Of a DNA stretch of 64,000 bases, positions 28,865 to 37,710 are shown piece after piece. The position numbers were made by a program, and so were the translations under genes. The notes beneath the pieces are model-generated. The model saw only the letters and a program-made list of their open reading frames with translations, had not been told where the DNA came from and made no database searches. Each line of letters opens with the position of its first letter. The first letter of the stretch is position 1. The stretch is from positions 24,994 through 88,993 of IMG/VR virus record IMGVR_UViG_3300025154_000063; one strand, 5' to 3'. Source of the stretch: a virus.

Positions 28865-29565
28865 CAATTACCTTCCTTTGCCTCGGCTAACCACCTGTAG
28901 GCTGTGCGTGTTGAAACTTGATATATATCTGCGATTACTTCTGGTGTTGCCTTTGAACCACTAGCTTCTAACATTGCTCTTAATTCACCGGAAGCTACAT
29001 CCTTTTTAAACTGTTTCTTACCACTAGCATCACTAGTCACAGGGGCTGACAGCCTTTCTGCTTTTCGCTCTGCTTTATCTCTCTCTACAGACTTTATTAA
29101 TTCGGAGTGCTGTGTCCTAGTAGCCAACAAGATAGCAGCTGGTATAGATAACAGAGTCAACAGACCCCTTGCAGACACGATGAACCATGGAAGAGCACTA
29201 TCAGAACCTATTAGAGCTGAGTCCAAAGCAATGTTAACCACAATAATAACTGTGAAGTAAGATACAAATGAGACTATTGCTAGCCCCATTGGTGCTTTCT
29301 TATATTCTGCCTTATTTCTCTTATTGTAGCTCCAGAAGGATATGATTGTTGACACAGTTGAGAGACCGAGAATTTCTACTGCTAGGGCTACAAAGAATGC
29401 AATTACTGGTGGGTATGACAGTGTTTGTGTCATGTGACCCCAAGTTGTATATGCAGGGGCTAAAGGAGCAATCCACGGTGCAATCGCTGACAATAAGTTA
29501 ACTAGAGAAGCATCACTGTCACGAATGAACCTGTTTGCTCTATCAAAAATGTTTTCATTTTCCAC
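28864..29565 (-). CDS. Membrane protein with C-terminal helix-turn-helix
   Basis: 233 residues from a GTG with GGAGG upstream. Four hydrophobic spans lie in residues 20-150, then a charged linker, then a C-terminal PEVIADIYQVSTRTAYRWLAE helix-turn-helix. This recalls the DUF2637-like layout of mobile elements. A membrane-tethered DNA-binding protein could localise or regulate phage DNA. Confidence 0.72.
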   Translation of the reverse strand: MENENIFDRANRFIRDSDASLVNLLSAIAPWIAPLAPAYTTWGHMTQTLSYPPVIAFFVALAVEILGLSTVSTIISFWSYNKRNKAEYKKAPMGLAIVSFVSYFTVIIVVNIALDSALIGSDSALPWFIVSARGLLTLLSIPAAILLATRTQHSELIKSVERDKAERKAERLSAPVTSDASGKKQFKKDVASGELRAMLEASGSKATPEVIADIYQVSTRTAYRWLAEAKEGN

Positions 29566-29569
29566 ACTA

Positions 29570-29833
29570 TTATGCCTCCTTTCCTACAAAGATGCTGTTT
29601 ATTGTTACATCTTCTGATACTTCTACAGGAATATACTTATTACTAAATTTTATTGTCTTAAGCTCACTGCCAAGCAGGTCTGCTATATTTACTTCTATTA
29701 GGTCAGGCAACATGTTGTATTTTTTAACATAATACTCTACAGCAATTAAGATTTTATCTGTAAACTGCTGTAGAGTCTTGTTTTTGCCTGTCCACCATAG
29801 CATATATATTATTGTCTTTGGTGGAGTTGTCAT
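29570..29833 (-). CDS. Hypothetical protein, 87 aa
   Basis: GGGAGG before the ATG. Mixed fold: N-terminal helix with aromatic residues, C-terminal beta. No family recognised. Confidence 0.66.
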   Translation of the reverse strand: MTTPPKTIIYMLWWTGKNKTLQQFTDKILIAVEYYVKKYNMLPDLIEVNIADLLGSELKTIKFSNKYIPVEVSEDVTINSIFVGKEA

Positions 29834-29834
29834 A

Positions 29835-30479
29835 TTAGTCCTCCCAAGGGAGTAACTGAGAGCCCTGTTTTACCGGCAAGCCTGCAATATTGCCAAAGTT
29901 AACTTGTTTACGTGCACTAACGTGCTTATCAGCCAAAGTCATTGGCTTATTTGGTGCTACTTTGTTAAAATTATTTGAAACATTTCCTATATATGGCTTA
30001 TGTGCTGTTGGTGTAGTAGTAACTTTCCTATGTGTATTTCCTCCAGCCACAGTTTTAAGACTTCCTGACTTACACAGCGCCCAAATTAACATTTTCTCAG
30101 GGGCAATATCCATAACAGATGCCATTAAAACAAAACCAAGTAAGATAAATGGGGAGTCAAGCAACTGTGAAATGGTCATTCCACGACCAGCAGTAAGCCC
30201 AAGGATATTTGTGAAGATTGAATAGGCATATCCTAGTAAACCCAGACCATATAAGGCTCTTAAAACCTCATCATGCTTGATGTCTTTAACATCAATTGTG
30301 TTAAAGATAAACTCAAGGATTGTCATTGTAATTGCAAGGGCAATACCAACCCAAGCACGACTTGCAATAAATGAAAACCCGTCTTTTGAAAAAGCCATAC
30401 TACCAATTAAGACTACTACCGATGTTATTGCTGCAATGATTTTTAAAACTGTTAGATAGCTTGTTTTACTAATGTTCAT
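29835..30479 (-). CDS. Multi-span membrane protein, 214 aa
   Basis: Four to five hydrophobic segments within residues 8-145, then a 70-residue basic, low-complexity tail (KVTTTPTAHKPYIGN...). Lies next to the membrane-HTH gene; the pair may form one membrane system. AGGAGG before the ATG. Confidence 0.7.
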   Translation of the reverse strand: MNISKTSYLTVLKIIAAITSVVVLIGSMAFSKDGFSFIASRAWVGIALAITMTILEFIFNTIDVKDIKHDEVLRALYGLGLLGYAYSIFTNILGLTAGRGMTISQLLDSPFILLGFVLMASVMDIAPEKMLIWALCKSGSLKTVAGGNTHRKVTTTPTAHKPYIGNVSNNFNKVAPNKPMTLADKHVSARKQVNFGNIAGLPVKQGSQLLPWED

Positions 30480-30507
30480 TTTGTTCCTCCTGTTTTAATT
30501 TACATTA

Positions 30508-30536
30508 ATTATATCATAAACTGTACTGGGTGTCAA
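30508..30536 (-). promoter_or_regulatory. Perfect promoter with TAATGTA extension, leftward
   Basis: Minus strand TTGACA (30536-30531), 17 bases, TATAAT (30513-30508), then TAATGTA. Confidence 0.9.
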
Positions 30537-30541
30537 GAGTA

Positions 30542-32233
30542 TTATCCAACTTCACATAAAGAAAAGTCACAAACAGAGCAATGCTTACATCCAGCCTCTT
30601 TAATTAAAGCCTCTCCACACACGGGGCATAGGTCTTTCTTAATATTCTTTGGGGTAAGTACTTCTACCTGCCTAGACTGATTTCTGTACACAGTTATACC
30701 CTTAATGCTCGGCATATGATATGCCATCATAAACATTTCAGCAACCGTTGAGCGCCTAGTTAGCTGTGGGCAGTTAATAGTTTTCGAGACACCGGCATCC
30801 ACGAATTCCTGTGCTGCTTCAAGTGTTAATATGTGTTCTTGCCATGTTACTTCTTTACCCCCATTACTTGACACAGCGCAGCGGAAGTGTGGAGCAGATG
30901 CCATTGGATGTTCTATTTGATATGTTTATGTTTTATCTGCACGTTCCATGATTTCAGAAAAGATAGGTTCAATACCAGACGAACAACCAGCCAAAATTGA
31001 AATAGTACCCGTTGGTGCAATTGATAGGAGTGTTACATTCCTACGTGGTTTTGGCATACTGATTGTATTCTTTGGTTGACCAAATATCTTGCCCAAATAG
31101 ATAGACTCTTCCTCGGCAATTGCTGCAATACCACCCATTACTTGAGACAAAAGACCAATAGCTTGTTTAGAACCATAAACTATTCCAGATTCTAATAAGC
31201 AGTCTGCATATCCCATGATACCAATACCAATACTACGGTTATCCTTTGCCCACTGTGCAATCTCTGGAGTTGGATAAGAATTAACAGAAACAACAGCATC
31301 TAAGAAACGTGTAGTAAGACGAACAGTTTTCTCAAGAAGCTCATAATTTATCTTTCCATCTACCATGTGTTTTGATAGGTCAATACTCGCCAGATTACAC
31401 ACCCCATACTTAGGAAGTCCTTGTTCACCACATGGATTTGTTGCATCTATTACTTGTGCTGAGTAAGTATATGGTGATTTATTTACTTTCTCTTTAAAGA
31501 TTAGGCCAGGCTCACCATTTTCCCATGCCCCATCAACAATTAAATTAAACACGTCACGAGCTTTTAATTTTTCATAGCTTATACCATTAAACTCTGTATA
31601 GTAGCTACTATCAGATTCAACAGCTGCCATAAATTCATCATCTACCATTACCGAGATATTAGTATTTGACATAATACCTTCTTGTGTTTTGGCAGATATA
31701 AATTTTAGAATATCTGGATGCCTGACTGACATAACCCCCATCATTGCCATAGCCCTAAACCCAGACTGTGTTATTACTTCCATATCTTTACAGATTGTGC
31801 TGAAAAACCCAACAGGCCCACCTGAATATCCATGGGCAGAACCAGAAACTTTTGAACCTTGCGGACGTATATTAGACAAGGTAGTACCACATCCACCACC
31901 CTTACGGGCTATTTTTGCAAAGTCATACTTTGTTTTATAGATGTCGTCAATCGTGTCATCAAACGGGAGAACAAAGCAGGCTGATAAACCACCATTTACT
32001 GTACCACTATTAACAAGTGTTGGTGAATTTGGTAACATAAACCTGTGGTATAACATGTCCCTTGTTTCGTCAAAGTCTATACCACCTTCTGGAAATACAT
32101 GAGCCATTACTCTATCTACAACTTGACTCCACCTCCACTCCCCTGTGTGGAAATATCGTTTCTTTAATACATTTTTAGATACATCATCCAACCTGCGAAC
32201 AGGTTTATATTTTGGGCCTGCTATACTATTCAT
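30542..32233 (-). pseudogene. nrdJ: Class II ribonucleotide reductase with in-frame TAA
   Basis: One frame of 563 codons interrupted by TAA at 30926-30928. N-terminal part (435 residues) has SGTVNGGLSACFV with a catalytic cysteine, NPCGEQ (radical-site motif) and APTGTISILAGCSSGIEP. C-terminal part (120 residues from an ATG at 30904) has VSKTINCP, KGITVYR and a redox tail CPVCGEA...CKHCSVC. The stop arises from a tandem repeat of AAACAT (30933-30922): removing one copy restores DKTYQ. It may be a recent mutation, a split enzyme, or read through. Reduces ribonucleotides using adenosylcobalamin. Confidence 0.85.
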
Positions 32234-32486
32234 CCTCAATTACTTCCTTTATTAATTCACTATAATTGGATAACCAATTCTTTGCAGCCGATGTGTCAAC
32301 ACCCTCAAGTATAGCCACAGCCACGATTAATGCCAGCGCTAGCCTATTTGCTTTTGCATCTTTAATTGAAATACACTGCATGGCAGCATCCATACTATCC
32401 CACTCTGGACTACTAACTTGTATGCCATCCATGTAGTCACAAAAGAATTTATCTAAAGCATCTACAGGCTCTTCTGAATTACTCAT
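32226..32486 (-). CDS. Hypothetical protein, 86 aa
   Basis: Helical acidic protein with a hydrophobic middle (RLALALIVAVAILEG). Overlaps nrdJ by eight bases. No family recognised. Confidence 0.66.
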   Translation of the reverse strand: MSNSEEPVDALDKFFCDYMDGIQVSSPEWDSMDAAMQCISIKDAKANRLALALIVAVAILEGVDTSAAKNWLSNYSELIKEVIEDE

Positions 32487-32835
32487 CTTCTACCTCAACC
32501 TCACACTCAGCACAATCTAAAAAGAACTTACAAAAGTCGTCCAATGTCATTGACACTATACTCTGCCCATAGCGCCAACCCTTTTTATGTATAACAGATA
32601 TAGGCAACTCACCCTTATCTTCTCTTGCTATACGTGCTTGTTCAATAGCATTTACAATTAAACCAAAAGAAGGGCTCTTACTATGTTTTATTTCTACTGA
32701 TAGTGGTGCAGATGTAATAACGTCTGACTTACCACCAGCTCTAAAGCGCTGTTTAAAGTCAGCTCCCCTTCTTTGACCATCAGGAAAATATTTTGCAATC
32801 TCCCGCTCAACCTTTTTCCACGTCTTATCAGTCAT
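32479..32835 (-). CDS. Possible PD-(D/E)XK endonuclease, 118 aa
   Basis: Start at 32835 overlaps the end of the 58-codon gene. FPDGQRRGADFKQRFRAGGKSD then LSVEIKHSKSP near residue 46 fit a D...ExK nuclease core, like small Holliday-junction-resolvase-type enzymes. Ends with CAECEVEVEDE. Confidence 0.62.
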   Translation of the reverse strand: MTDKTWKKVEREIAKYFPDGQRRGADFKQRFRAGGKSDVITSAPLSVEIKHSKSPSFGLIVNAIEQARIAREDKGELPISVIHKKGWRYGQSIVSMTLDDFCKFFLDCAECEVEVEDE

Positions 32836-33004
32836 CTTCTTCATCCTCATAAACAAAGAACAACCCTTCCTCATTCTTGAAGAAAAAGCTGTCTCTATCA
32901 TAATTATCAAAATAATGAAGTGCTCCACTTGCTGTCACTTCCTCAACTGTAACCACATCCCCAATGTAGTTTCCGAGCGTTTCACAAATTATTCTAATTT
33001 TCAT
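32828..33004 (-). CDS. Hypothetical small protein, 58 aa
   Basis: ATG at 33004 overlaps the HNH stop (ATGA), and the stop overlaps the next start. Begins MKIRIICETLGNYIGDVVTV, ends in an acidic tail. Tight coupling supports it. Confidence 0.7.
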   Translation of the reverse strand: MKIRIICETLGNYIGDVVTVEEVTASGALHYFDNYDRDSFFFKNEEGLFFVYEDEEDD

Positions 33005-33390
33005 AGTAATTCTACAATTGGTTTTGATGGAATAATAAAGTGTGGATTTATAGGAGTTTTATTAGCTTGTTTTCTAATATGCTCTATCCATTCCATTTCC
33101 AACTTTGGTACGTCTCCCTTAATTGGGTGTGGATGATGCTTTCTACAAACGCACATAAGGTTAGTATAGTGTTCCCTATAATCTCCGGCAACAATACCCC
33201 TACCAAATACATGGTGTACTTCTTCTCTATTCACTCTTAGACCGTCAGTAAAATAACAAACAACACACAGGCTGTTATCACGACTTATAGCTAGGGCTGC
33301 TTGTACACGTCTGTACTGAATTAATTCACTGTGTTTTGTCTTTTGTTCTGCTATCCTATCTGACTTTTTTGGTTTTGGTGATGGGGGCAT
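33001..33390 (-). CDS. HNH endonuclease
   Basis: 129 residues, GAAGGT before the ATG. CVVCYFTDGLRVNREEVHHV near residue 42, then NLMCVCRKHHP near residue 76, give the CxxC...HH...N...H core. Basic flanks. In a replication operon it may be a recombination or packaging helper, or a mobile endonuclease. Confidence 0.85.
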   Translation of the reverse strand: MPPSPKPKKSDRIAEQKTKHSELIQYRRVQAALAISRDNSLCVVCYFTDGLRVNREEVHHVFGRGIVAGDYREHYTNLMCVCRKHHPHPIKGDVPKLEMEWIEHIRKQANKTPINPHFIIPSKPIVELL

Positions 33391-33423
33391 ATGTTACCTT
33401 CTTTACGTTAATTCGTTTGTAGG

Positions 33424-33612
33424 TTAAGCCTCGTCGCTATTACCCATGAGAGAAAGAATTGTCTGCATAGCTTGACCACACAGATTATCCAACTCCTCTT
33501 TACCTATCCCCTTTACTTCCGCCGCCATTGCTACGGCTGCGGGAACGGTCAGGTCAATAGTTAAACTAGCATTAATACCTTCCATAAGTTGATACTTAAG
33601 TTTTGCTTTCAT
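33424..33612 (-). CDS. Hypothetical protein, 62 aa
   Basis: Start at 33612 with GAGGT upstream. Helical C-terminal half (IGKEELDNLCGQAMQTILSL). No family recognised. Confidence 0.64.
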   Translation of the reverse strand: MKAKLKYQLMEGINASLTIDLTVPAAVAMAAEVKGIGKEELDNLCGQAMQTILSLMGNSDEA

Positions 33613-33907
33613 CTGACCTCTTTCCAAACTTTGTTACCTTGCTAGTGTCAAGTGGATAACTTTTTATATTCCTGCGGATTATCTGTGCCTGTCTAAATAG
33701 TTTTTGAATTTCAAGGACTAAATTTACTCCACCTAATGTAGTAGTTTCACCAAGTTCTGATAGCTTCTTTGCTGCCAAGTAAGCAGCTGCCAGAGATATA
33801 AGCAAACTGGCTGACGGGTCAGTTGCCTGCTTGTCGTCAGCCAGAGTGGATACCTTATTGATGTCTACTTCATACTGCTGGCTAGAACGGAAACTCGTCT
33901 TCGCCAT
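33596..33907 (-). CDS. Hypothetical protein, 103 aa
   Basis: ATG at 33907 lies inside the ssb 3' end in another frame. Helical, alanine-rich middle (SASLLISLAAAYLAAKKL). Weak ribosome site but translation coupled to ssb is plausible. Confidence 0.6.
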   Translation of the reverse strand: MAKTSFRSSQQYEVDINKVSTLADDKQATDPSASLLISLAAAYLAAKKLSELGETTTLGGVNLVLEIQKLFRQAQIIRRNIKSYPLDTSKVTKFGKRSDESKT

Positions 33908-34331
33908 CTTGAGTACCGAAGTCTTCTGTGAATTGCTCTTCTTCGGTTGCAGTTTTCTTGGCAGCGGGTTTAGAATTTTTAGCACCAGAGTAGTTTTCAT
34001 CTTTTGCAAACTCTGCAACTGTGAAACTACGAATTAAGAAAGAGTGACCATACTTTGTCTCACCATCTTTCTCATATTTGTAGGTGCTATAAATAGCACT
34101 GACAAGAATTTTTGCACCCTTCTTTGCAAGCTTGGCTAAGTTTTCAGCAGTCTTTCCGAGAGCTGTTAACTGAACCCAAGTGGTTTCTTTAGTCCACTCA
34201 TCATTGACTTTCTTTGCCATGTCGAGAGCAATGCTACAGGTGGCACGCATAGTACCATTTGGCGTGTGTTGAACCTCAACATCCTTGCCAAGTCGACCCA
34301 AGAACATACAGTTATTTAACAATTCATTCAT
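33882..34331 (-). CDS. ssb: Single-stranded DNA-binding protein
   Basis: 149 residues, GGAGG before the ATG. OB-fold signatures: NNCMFLGRLGKDVEV at the start, NGTMRATCSIALD near residue 25, WVQLTALGKTAENL near residue 52. The C-terminus is acidic and ends DEFPF, the usual partner-docking tip. First gene leftward from the divergent promoter region, so an early replication gene. Confidence 0.93.
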   Translation of the reverse strand: MNELLNNCMFLGRLGKDVEVQHTPNGTMRATCSIALDMAKKVNDEWTKETTWVQLTALGKTAENLAKLAKKGAKILVSAIYSTYKYEKDGETKYGHSFLIRSFTVAEFAKDENYSGAKNSKPAAKKTATEEEQFTEDFGTQDGEDEFPF

Positions 34332-34376
34332 TTTTTATTTCCTCCGTTTAGGGTTAGTTTATGACTTACGATATTA

Positions 34377-34405
34377 ATTATACACTATATTTACATCTGT
34401 GTCAA
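34377..34405 (-). promoter_or_regulatory. Perfect promoter, leftward, before ssb
   Basis: Minus strand TTGACA (34405-34400), 17 bases, TATAAT (34382-34377), then TAATATC. Drives ssb and the metabolic genes. Confidence 0.9.
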
Positions 34406-34425
34406 GGGGCAATATTTTTATCCCC

Positions 34426-34454
34426 TTGCAATTATTTTGTTTTTATGGTATAAT
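34426..34454 (+). promoter_or_regulatory. Promoter, rightward, for the late side
   Basis: TTGCAA (34426-34431), 17 bases, TATAAT (34449-34454). Back-to-back with the ssb promoter, about 20 bases apart. Confidence 0.78.
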
Positions 34455-34492
34455 TATACCATTATATATTCTATTTGTAAAGGGTGTGTGTA

Positions 34493-34738
34493 ATGATTAG
34501 TTTAAGTAGTGATAACTTTGTATCAGTAGATACAGAAATCTCCCTCAAAGAATTAATACAGGTTGGACTAATCATAATGACTATTCCAGAAAAGCTGGCT
34601 GTAGTTATGTATATAGATGGTTTTTCAAAGGGTGAAACAGCAGAGATACTTGGCTTTCATAGGGCTACTGTGAGTTCACATACAAAATCTGCTCTTGCTA
34701 AAGCACGTACAGTATTCCTAGAAAATTTGGAGGTTTAA
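34493..34738 (+). CDS. Sigma-70 region 4-like regulator, 81 aa
   Basis: AAAGGGTG before the ATG. IPEKLAVVMYIDGFSKGETAEILGFHRATVSSHTKSALAKAR is the helix-turn-helix pattern of sigma region 4, without region 2. Possibly a phage sigma-like factor that redirects host polymerase to late promoters. First rightward gene, directly before the terminase module. Confidence 0.78.
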   Translation: MISLSSDNFVSVDTEISLKELIQVGLIIMTIPEKLAVVMYIDGFSKGETAEILGFHRATVSSHTKSALAKARTVFLENLEV

Positions 34739-34740
34739 AT

Positions 34741-34947
34741 ATGCGAGGTCACAGATGCCTAGCCGGTTGTGGAAAAGCAATAACTTATAGGTTTGCTATT
34801 TGTTCAGACTGTGAAAAGATTTATGGTAGAAGTTCTTTACAGTGGCCAGAGTGGTTACGTTACTCATGGAAACAAACACAGAAAGACCGCAGGAAAGAAA
34901 AGAAACACAAGCAAAACTGTATCAACATTACGTTTAATGACATTTAG
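34741..34947 (+). CDS. Small zinc-finger basic protein, 68 aa
   Basis: CLAGCGKAITYRFAICSDC gives a C3-C4 type zinc site near residues 6-24. The C-terminal part is very basic (QKDRRKEKKHKQ). TGGAGG overlaps the end of the sigma-like gene. May bind nucleic acid or polymerase. Confidence 0.68.
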   Translation: MRGHRCLAGCGKAITYRFAICSDCEKIYGRSSLQWPEWLRYSWKQTQKDRRKEKKHKQNCINITFNDI

Positions 34948-35009
34948 TGACAATTGTGACATATTGACAAAAACTGTCAAATTTATGTCATTTACTCTGT
35001 GGAGGTTTT

Positions 35010-35825
35010 ATGGTTAAAAATAAAGATTTAGCAATTAGAGAAGACGCAGATTGGAATACCCTTGTATCTGCTTTAATTGATGAGATGGATACACAAGATA
35101 TGCCCGACAAAGTTATAACAGCTACGGAGTTATTACTGTGTGGATACCCAACAACAAAAGTAGCTAAAGAAATTGGAGTTACATCACAAACAGTTAGAAA
35201 CTGGCTGTCATCATACCCTATAATGTCAGACATAATTGCTAGAGGAAAACCGCTCTTAGCACAGTGGCGCATGTCCAAACTTGAACAACAATTCTTTAAA
35301 GCAATTAATAGGTCTGAGGATATACTTGGCGTTTCTTTAAGTGGCATTGACACAAAGACTGGTGAAAAAGTAGATGCAAAAATACTTACTGTTGTTGCAG
35401 CACAAGCCAGATATATTATTGGATTGTTTGCTGGTCAGCAATCTAATGTTAATGTTAGACACGAGCTTGATGACTCATTACTGCTTGCTCACACGGATGC
35501 ACTAGACTATATTACTCTACAGATGAAGAAACATCGTGAAGCAAATGAACCTATTGATGCAATAGTCAGAGTTATTGATGCTAAAGTTGATAACACAGCT
35601 CCCATGCTTGATGAAAATGGTGATGCACTATATGGAAAGCTCGGAGAAATTGATAAAACAGAAGATGGTATTCTTTGTCATGTTTGTGGCAAACGTCTAC
35701 GAGGGTTCTCAGCACACATATCAACAGCACACACAATGACTGCAGACGATTATGAACTGATATTTGCTCTACCAACAAACTTACTTTCAAAAGCAGAAGA
35801 CTACTGGAAAAATAAAAATGATTAA
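35010..35825 (+). CDS. terS: Terminase small subunit-like protein
   Basis: 271 residues, GGAGG before the ATG. N-terminal helix-turn-helix (YPTTKVAKEIGVTSQTVRNWL near residue 47), a helical middle, and a C-terminal CHVCGKRLRGFSAHISTAH zinc finger of the MucR/C2H2 type near residue 224. Position directly before and overlapping the large terminase, plus DNA-binding motifs at both ends, support a role in choosing DNA for packaging. Confidence 0.75.
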   Translation: MVKNKDLAIREDADWNTLVSALIDEMDTQDMPDKVITATELLLCGYPTTKVAKEIGVTSQTVRNWLSSYPIMSDIIARGKPLLAQWRMSKLEQQFFKAINRSEDILGVSLSGIDTKTGEKVDAKILTVVAAQARYIIGLFAGQQSNVNVRHELDDSLLLAHTDALDYITLQMKKHREANEPIDAIVRVIDAKVDNTAPMLDENGDALYGKLGEIDKTEDGILCHVCGKRLRGFSAHISTAHTMTADDYELIFALPTNLLSKAEDYWKNKND

Positions 35826-37698
35826 GATTAATGAGGAGCTAGCAAGTCTAGCTAGAAAAGACCCACTAGTTTGGGGTATTTTGCACGTTGATTTGGGGGA
35901 TGGAAAAAAGTGGGAAGTTGAAACAAGAGCATGGATGAAAGAGATATATTCTGTTGTTAATCCATATGATATTGAAAGGTCTCCAGAAGGGTTAGCAAGG
36001 CGTATGTCTGTCATAAAAAGTACACAGTCTGGTCTTAGTACCATGGGTGTTGTTCGTATGCTACACTTTTTAACATCTTGGCCTAGTAGAGTAATTTACA
36101 CACTACCTCGCCAAATGGACTCTATTGATTTTGCAACCACTCGTCTTGACCCCATCCTAAGGAAGTCACCATATCTTCGTGGACTACTTGGTTCTCCAGA
36201 CTCCGTACATGCTAAACGTATAGGAGATAGTTTTGCTTACATACTAGAAATGAGTGTTGAGCCTAGGTCTATCCCAGCAGATATTATCTTTATTGATGAG
36301 GTAGATTTGTCTGACCCAGCCAACATATCAACAGCACTCAACCGTCTCGATGCGTCTCGCTGGAAACTAAACTATTTCTTTAGTACCCCAACATTACCAG
36401 CTTATGGAATTCACTCCATCTATGAGGGAAGTGACATGAGGGAGTGGCTTGTTAAATGTCCAACATGTAACCACGAACAACTCATAGAATGGGAAACACA
36501 CCTAAAGATTGTAGGAACAAACCATAATCCAGAGAAGGTTTATTTTGGTTGTATAAGATGTGGTGCTGAAATAACACTGCCACATATACAAACAGGTAGA
36601 TGGATTGCACAAAAACCAGACCTATCAAATCATCATATTGGCTTTCATGTATCCCAGATATTGTCATACTCTGCTTGGGATTTGTATAGGATTTTCCGTG
36701 ACCCACAGACAAACATCATGGAATTTTATAGAAAACGTCTTGGTATGCCATATGAAATCAGTGGTGGTTCTATAACCCGTGATGACATTATGGAACAATG
36801 TTTTCTAGAACCATATCCAGAAGAAGACATTAGAGATAAAGACTCACAATACTTCATGGGTGTTGACCAAGGAAATGAATTACAGGTTCTTATAGGAAAG
36901 TTAGAGCCCGAATCAAACGTACCTAAATTGGTACACGCTGAACTCGTTCCAATGGAAAAGGGGTTCGACCGCATAGGTCAGCTTATGAATATCTTTAAAA
37001 TAAAGCGCTGTGTTGTTGATGCAAACCCTAACAGACATGAGGCAGTAAGATTGGTTAAAGCATTTCCAAATAGGGTACTTATTGCAGACTACATTGAACA
37101 AAAGGAAATGGTTAAGATTAAAAAATCTTTACTTGAGCTTCCTAAGCTCTTCACAGGTGTTGCAATAAACAGAACACTTGGATTTGATGCACTTGTAGCA
37201 GACATTAAAGATGGTAAATGGATGATGGCTGGTGAATTACCTAACCTAAGCTCTGAAATGGAACTGGTGATTGACCAGATGACCGCCATAAAGAGAGACC
37301 TAGAAACAAGAAAGACCCCATCAGGTGAAGTACAAGTAGCTGTGTGGCGAAAGATTAGAGCAGACCACTTTGCACACTCTTGGCTATATCTAAAGACCGC
37401 CATTGATGCCTTTAAAAAACGTGGTATGCGTATTGCTGTCATAGGAAAAACAGATATTGTTGAGGAAAGCTTGACAGAGATACTAGAAGATGATATAATT
37501 AAGAAAGCTATTTCTTCTTTGGCAGAAGTTCCACTTATTCAGCTTGCAGATTACTTAGCAAACTGGGAGTCAGAGGACTATGAGTACCCGTTCCCATTAA
37601 GCCATAAGATAGATGTTTGTAGAACATACGGTATTGGTGAACAGTATATTTTAAAGGCAATGGAAAAATTGGTCATTGACTCTAAACCAAAACTATGA
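35818..37698 (+). CDS. terL: Terminase large subunit (lambda GpA-like)
   Basis: 626 residues from the ATG at 35818. The Walker A region is divergent (KSTQSGLSTMG near residue 72), Walker B is IIFIDEVD near residue 158, and FSTPTLPAYG follows as the coupling motif. A zinc finger (CPTCNHEQ...CIRCGAE) near residues 217-255 is typical of the GpA family. The nuclease domain starts with MGVDQGNELQV near residue 346. It packages DNA into proheads and cuts it. Confidence 0.92.
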   Translation: MIKINEELASLARKDPLVWGILHVDLGDGKKWEVETRAWMKEIYSVVNPYDIERSPEGLARRMSVIKSTQSGLSTMGVVRMLHFLTSWPSRVIYTLPRQMDSIDFATTRLDPILRKSPYLRGLLGSPDSVHAKRIGDSFAYILEMSVEPRSIPADIIFIDEVDLSDPANISTALNRLDASRWKLNYFFSTPTLPAYGIHSIYEGSDMREWLVKCPTCNHEQLIEWETHLKIVGTNHNPEKVYFGCIRCGAEITLPHIQTGRWIAQKPDLSNHHIGFHVSQILSYSAWDLYRIFRDPQTNIMEFYRKRLGMPYEISGGSITRDDIMEQCFLEPYPEEDIRDKDSQYFMGVDQGNELQVLIGKLEPESNVPKLVHAELVPMEKGFDRIGQLMNIFKIKRCVVDANPNRHEAVRLVKAFPNRVLIADYIEQKEMVKIKKSLLELPKLFTGVAINRTLGFDALVADIKDGKWMMAGELPNLSSEMELVIDQMTAIKRDLETRKTPSGEVQVAVWRKIRADHFAHSWLYLKTAIDAFKKRGMRIAVIGKTDIVEESLTEILEDDIIKKAISSLAEVPLIQLADYLANWESEDYEYPFPLSHKIDVCRTYGIGEQYILKAMEKLVIDSKPKL

Positions 37699-37704
37699 TA
37701 TAAT
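37676..37704 (+). promoter_or_regulatory. Promoter at the end of terL, rightward
   Basis: TTGACT (37676-37681), 17 bases, TATAAT (37699-37704), followed by TAATGTA. Overlaps the last terL codons and faces the noncoding stretch. Confidence 0.85.
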
Positions 37705-37710
37705 TAATGT

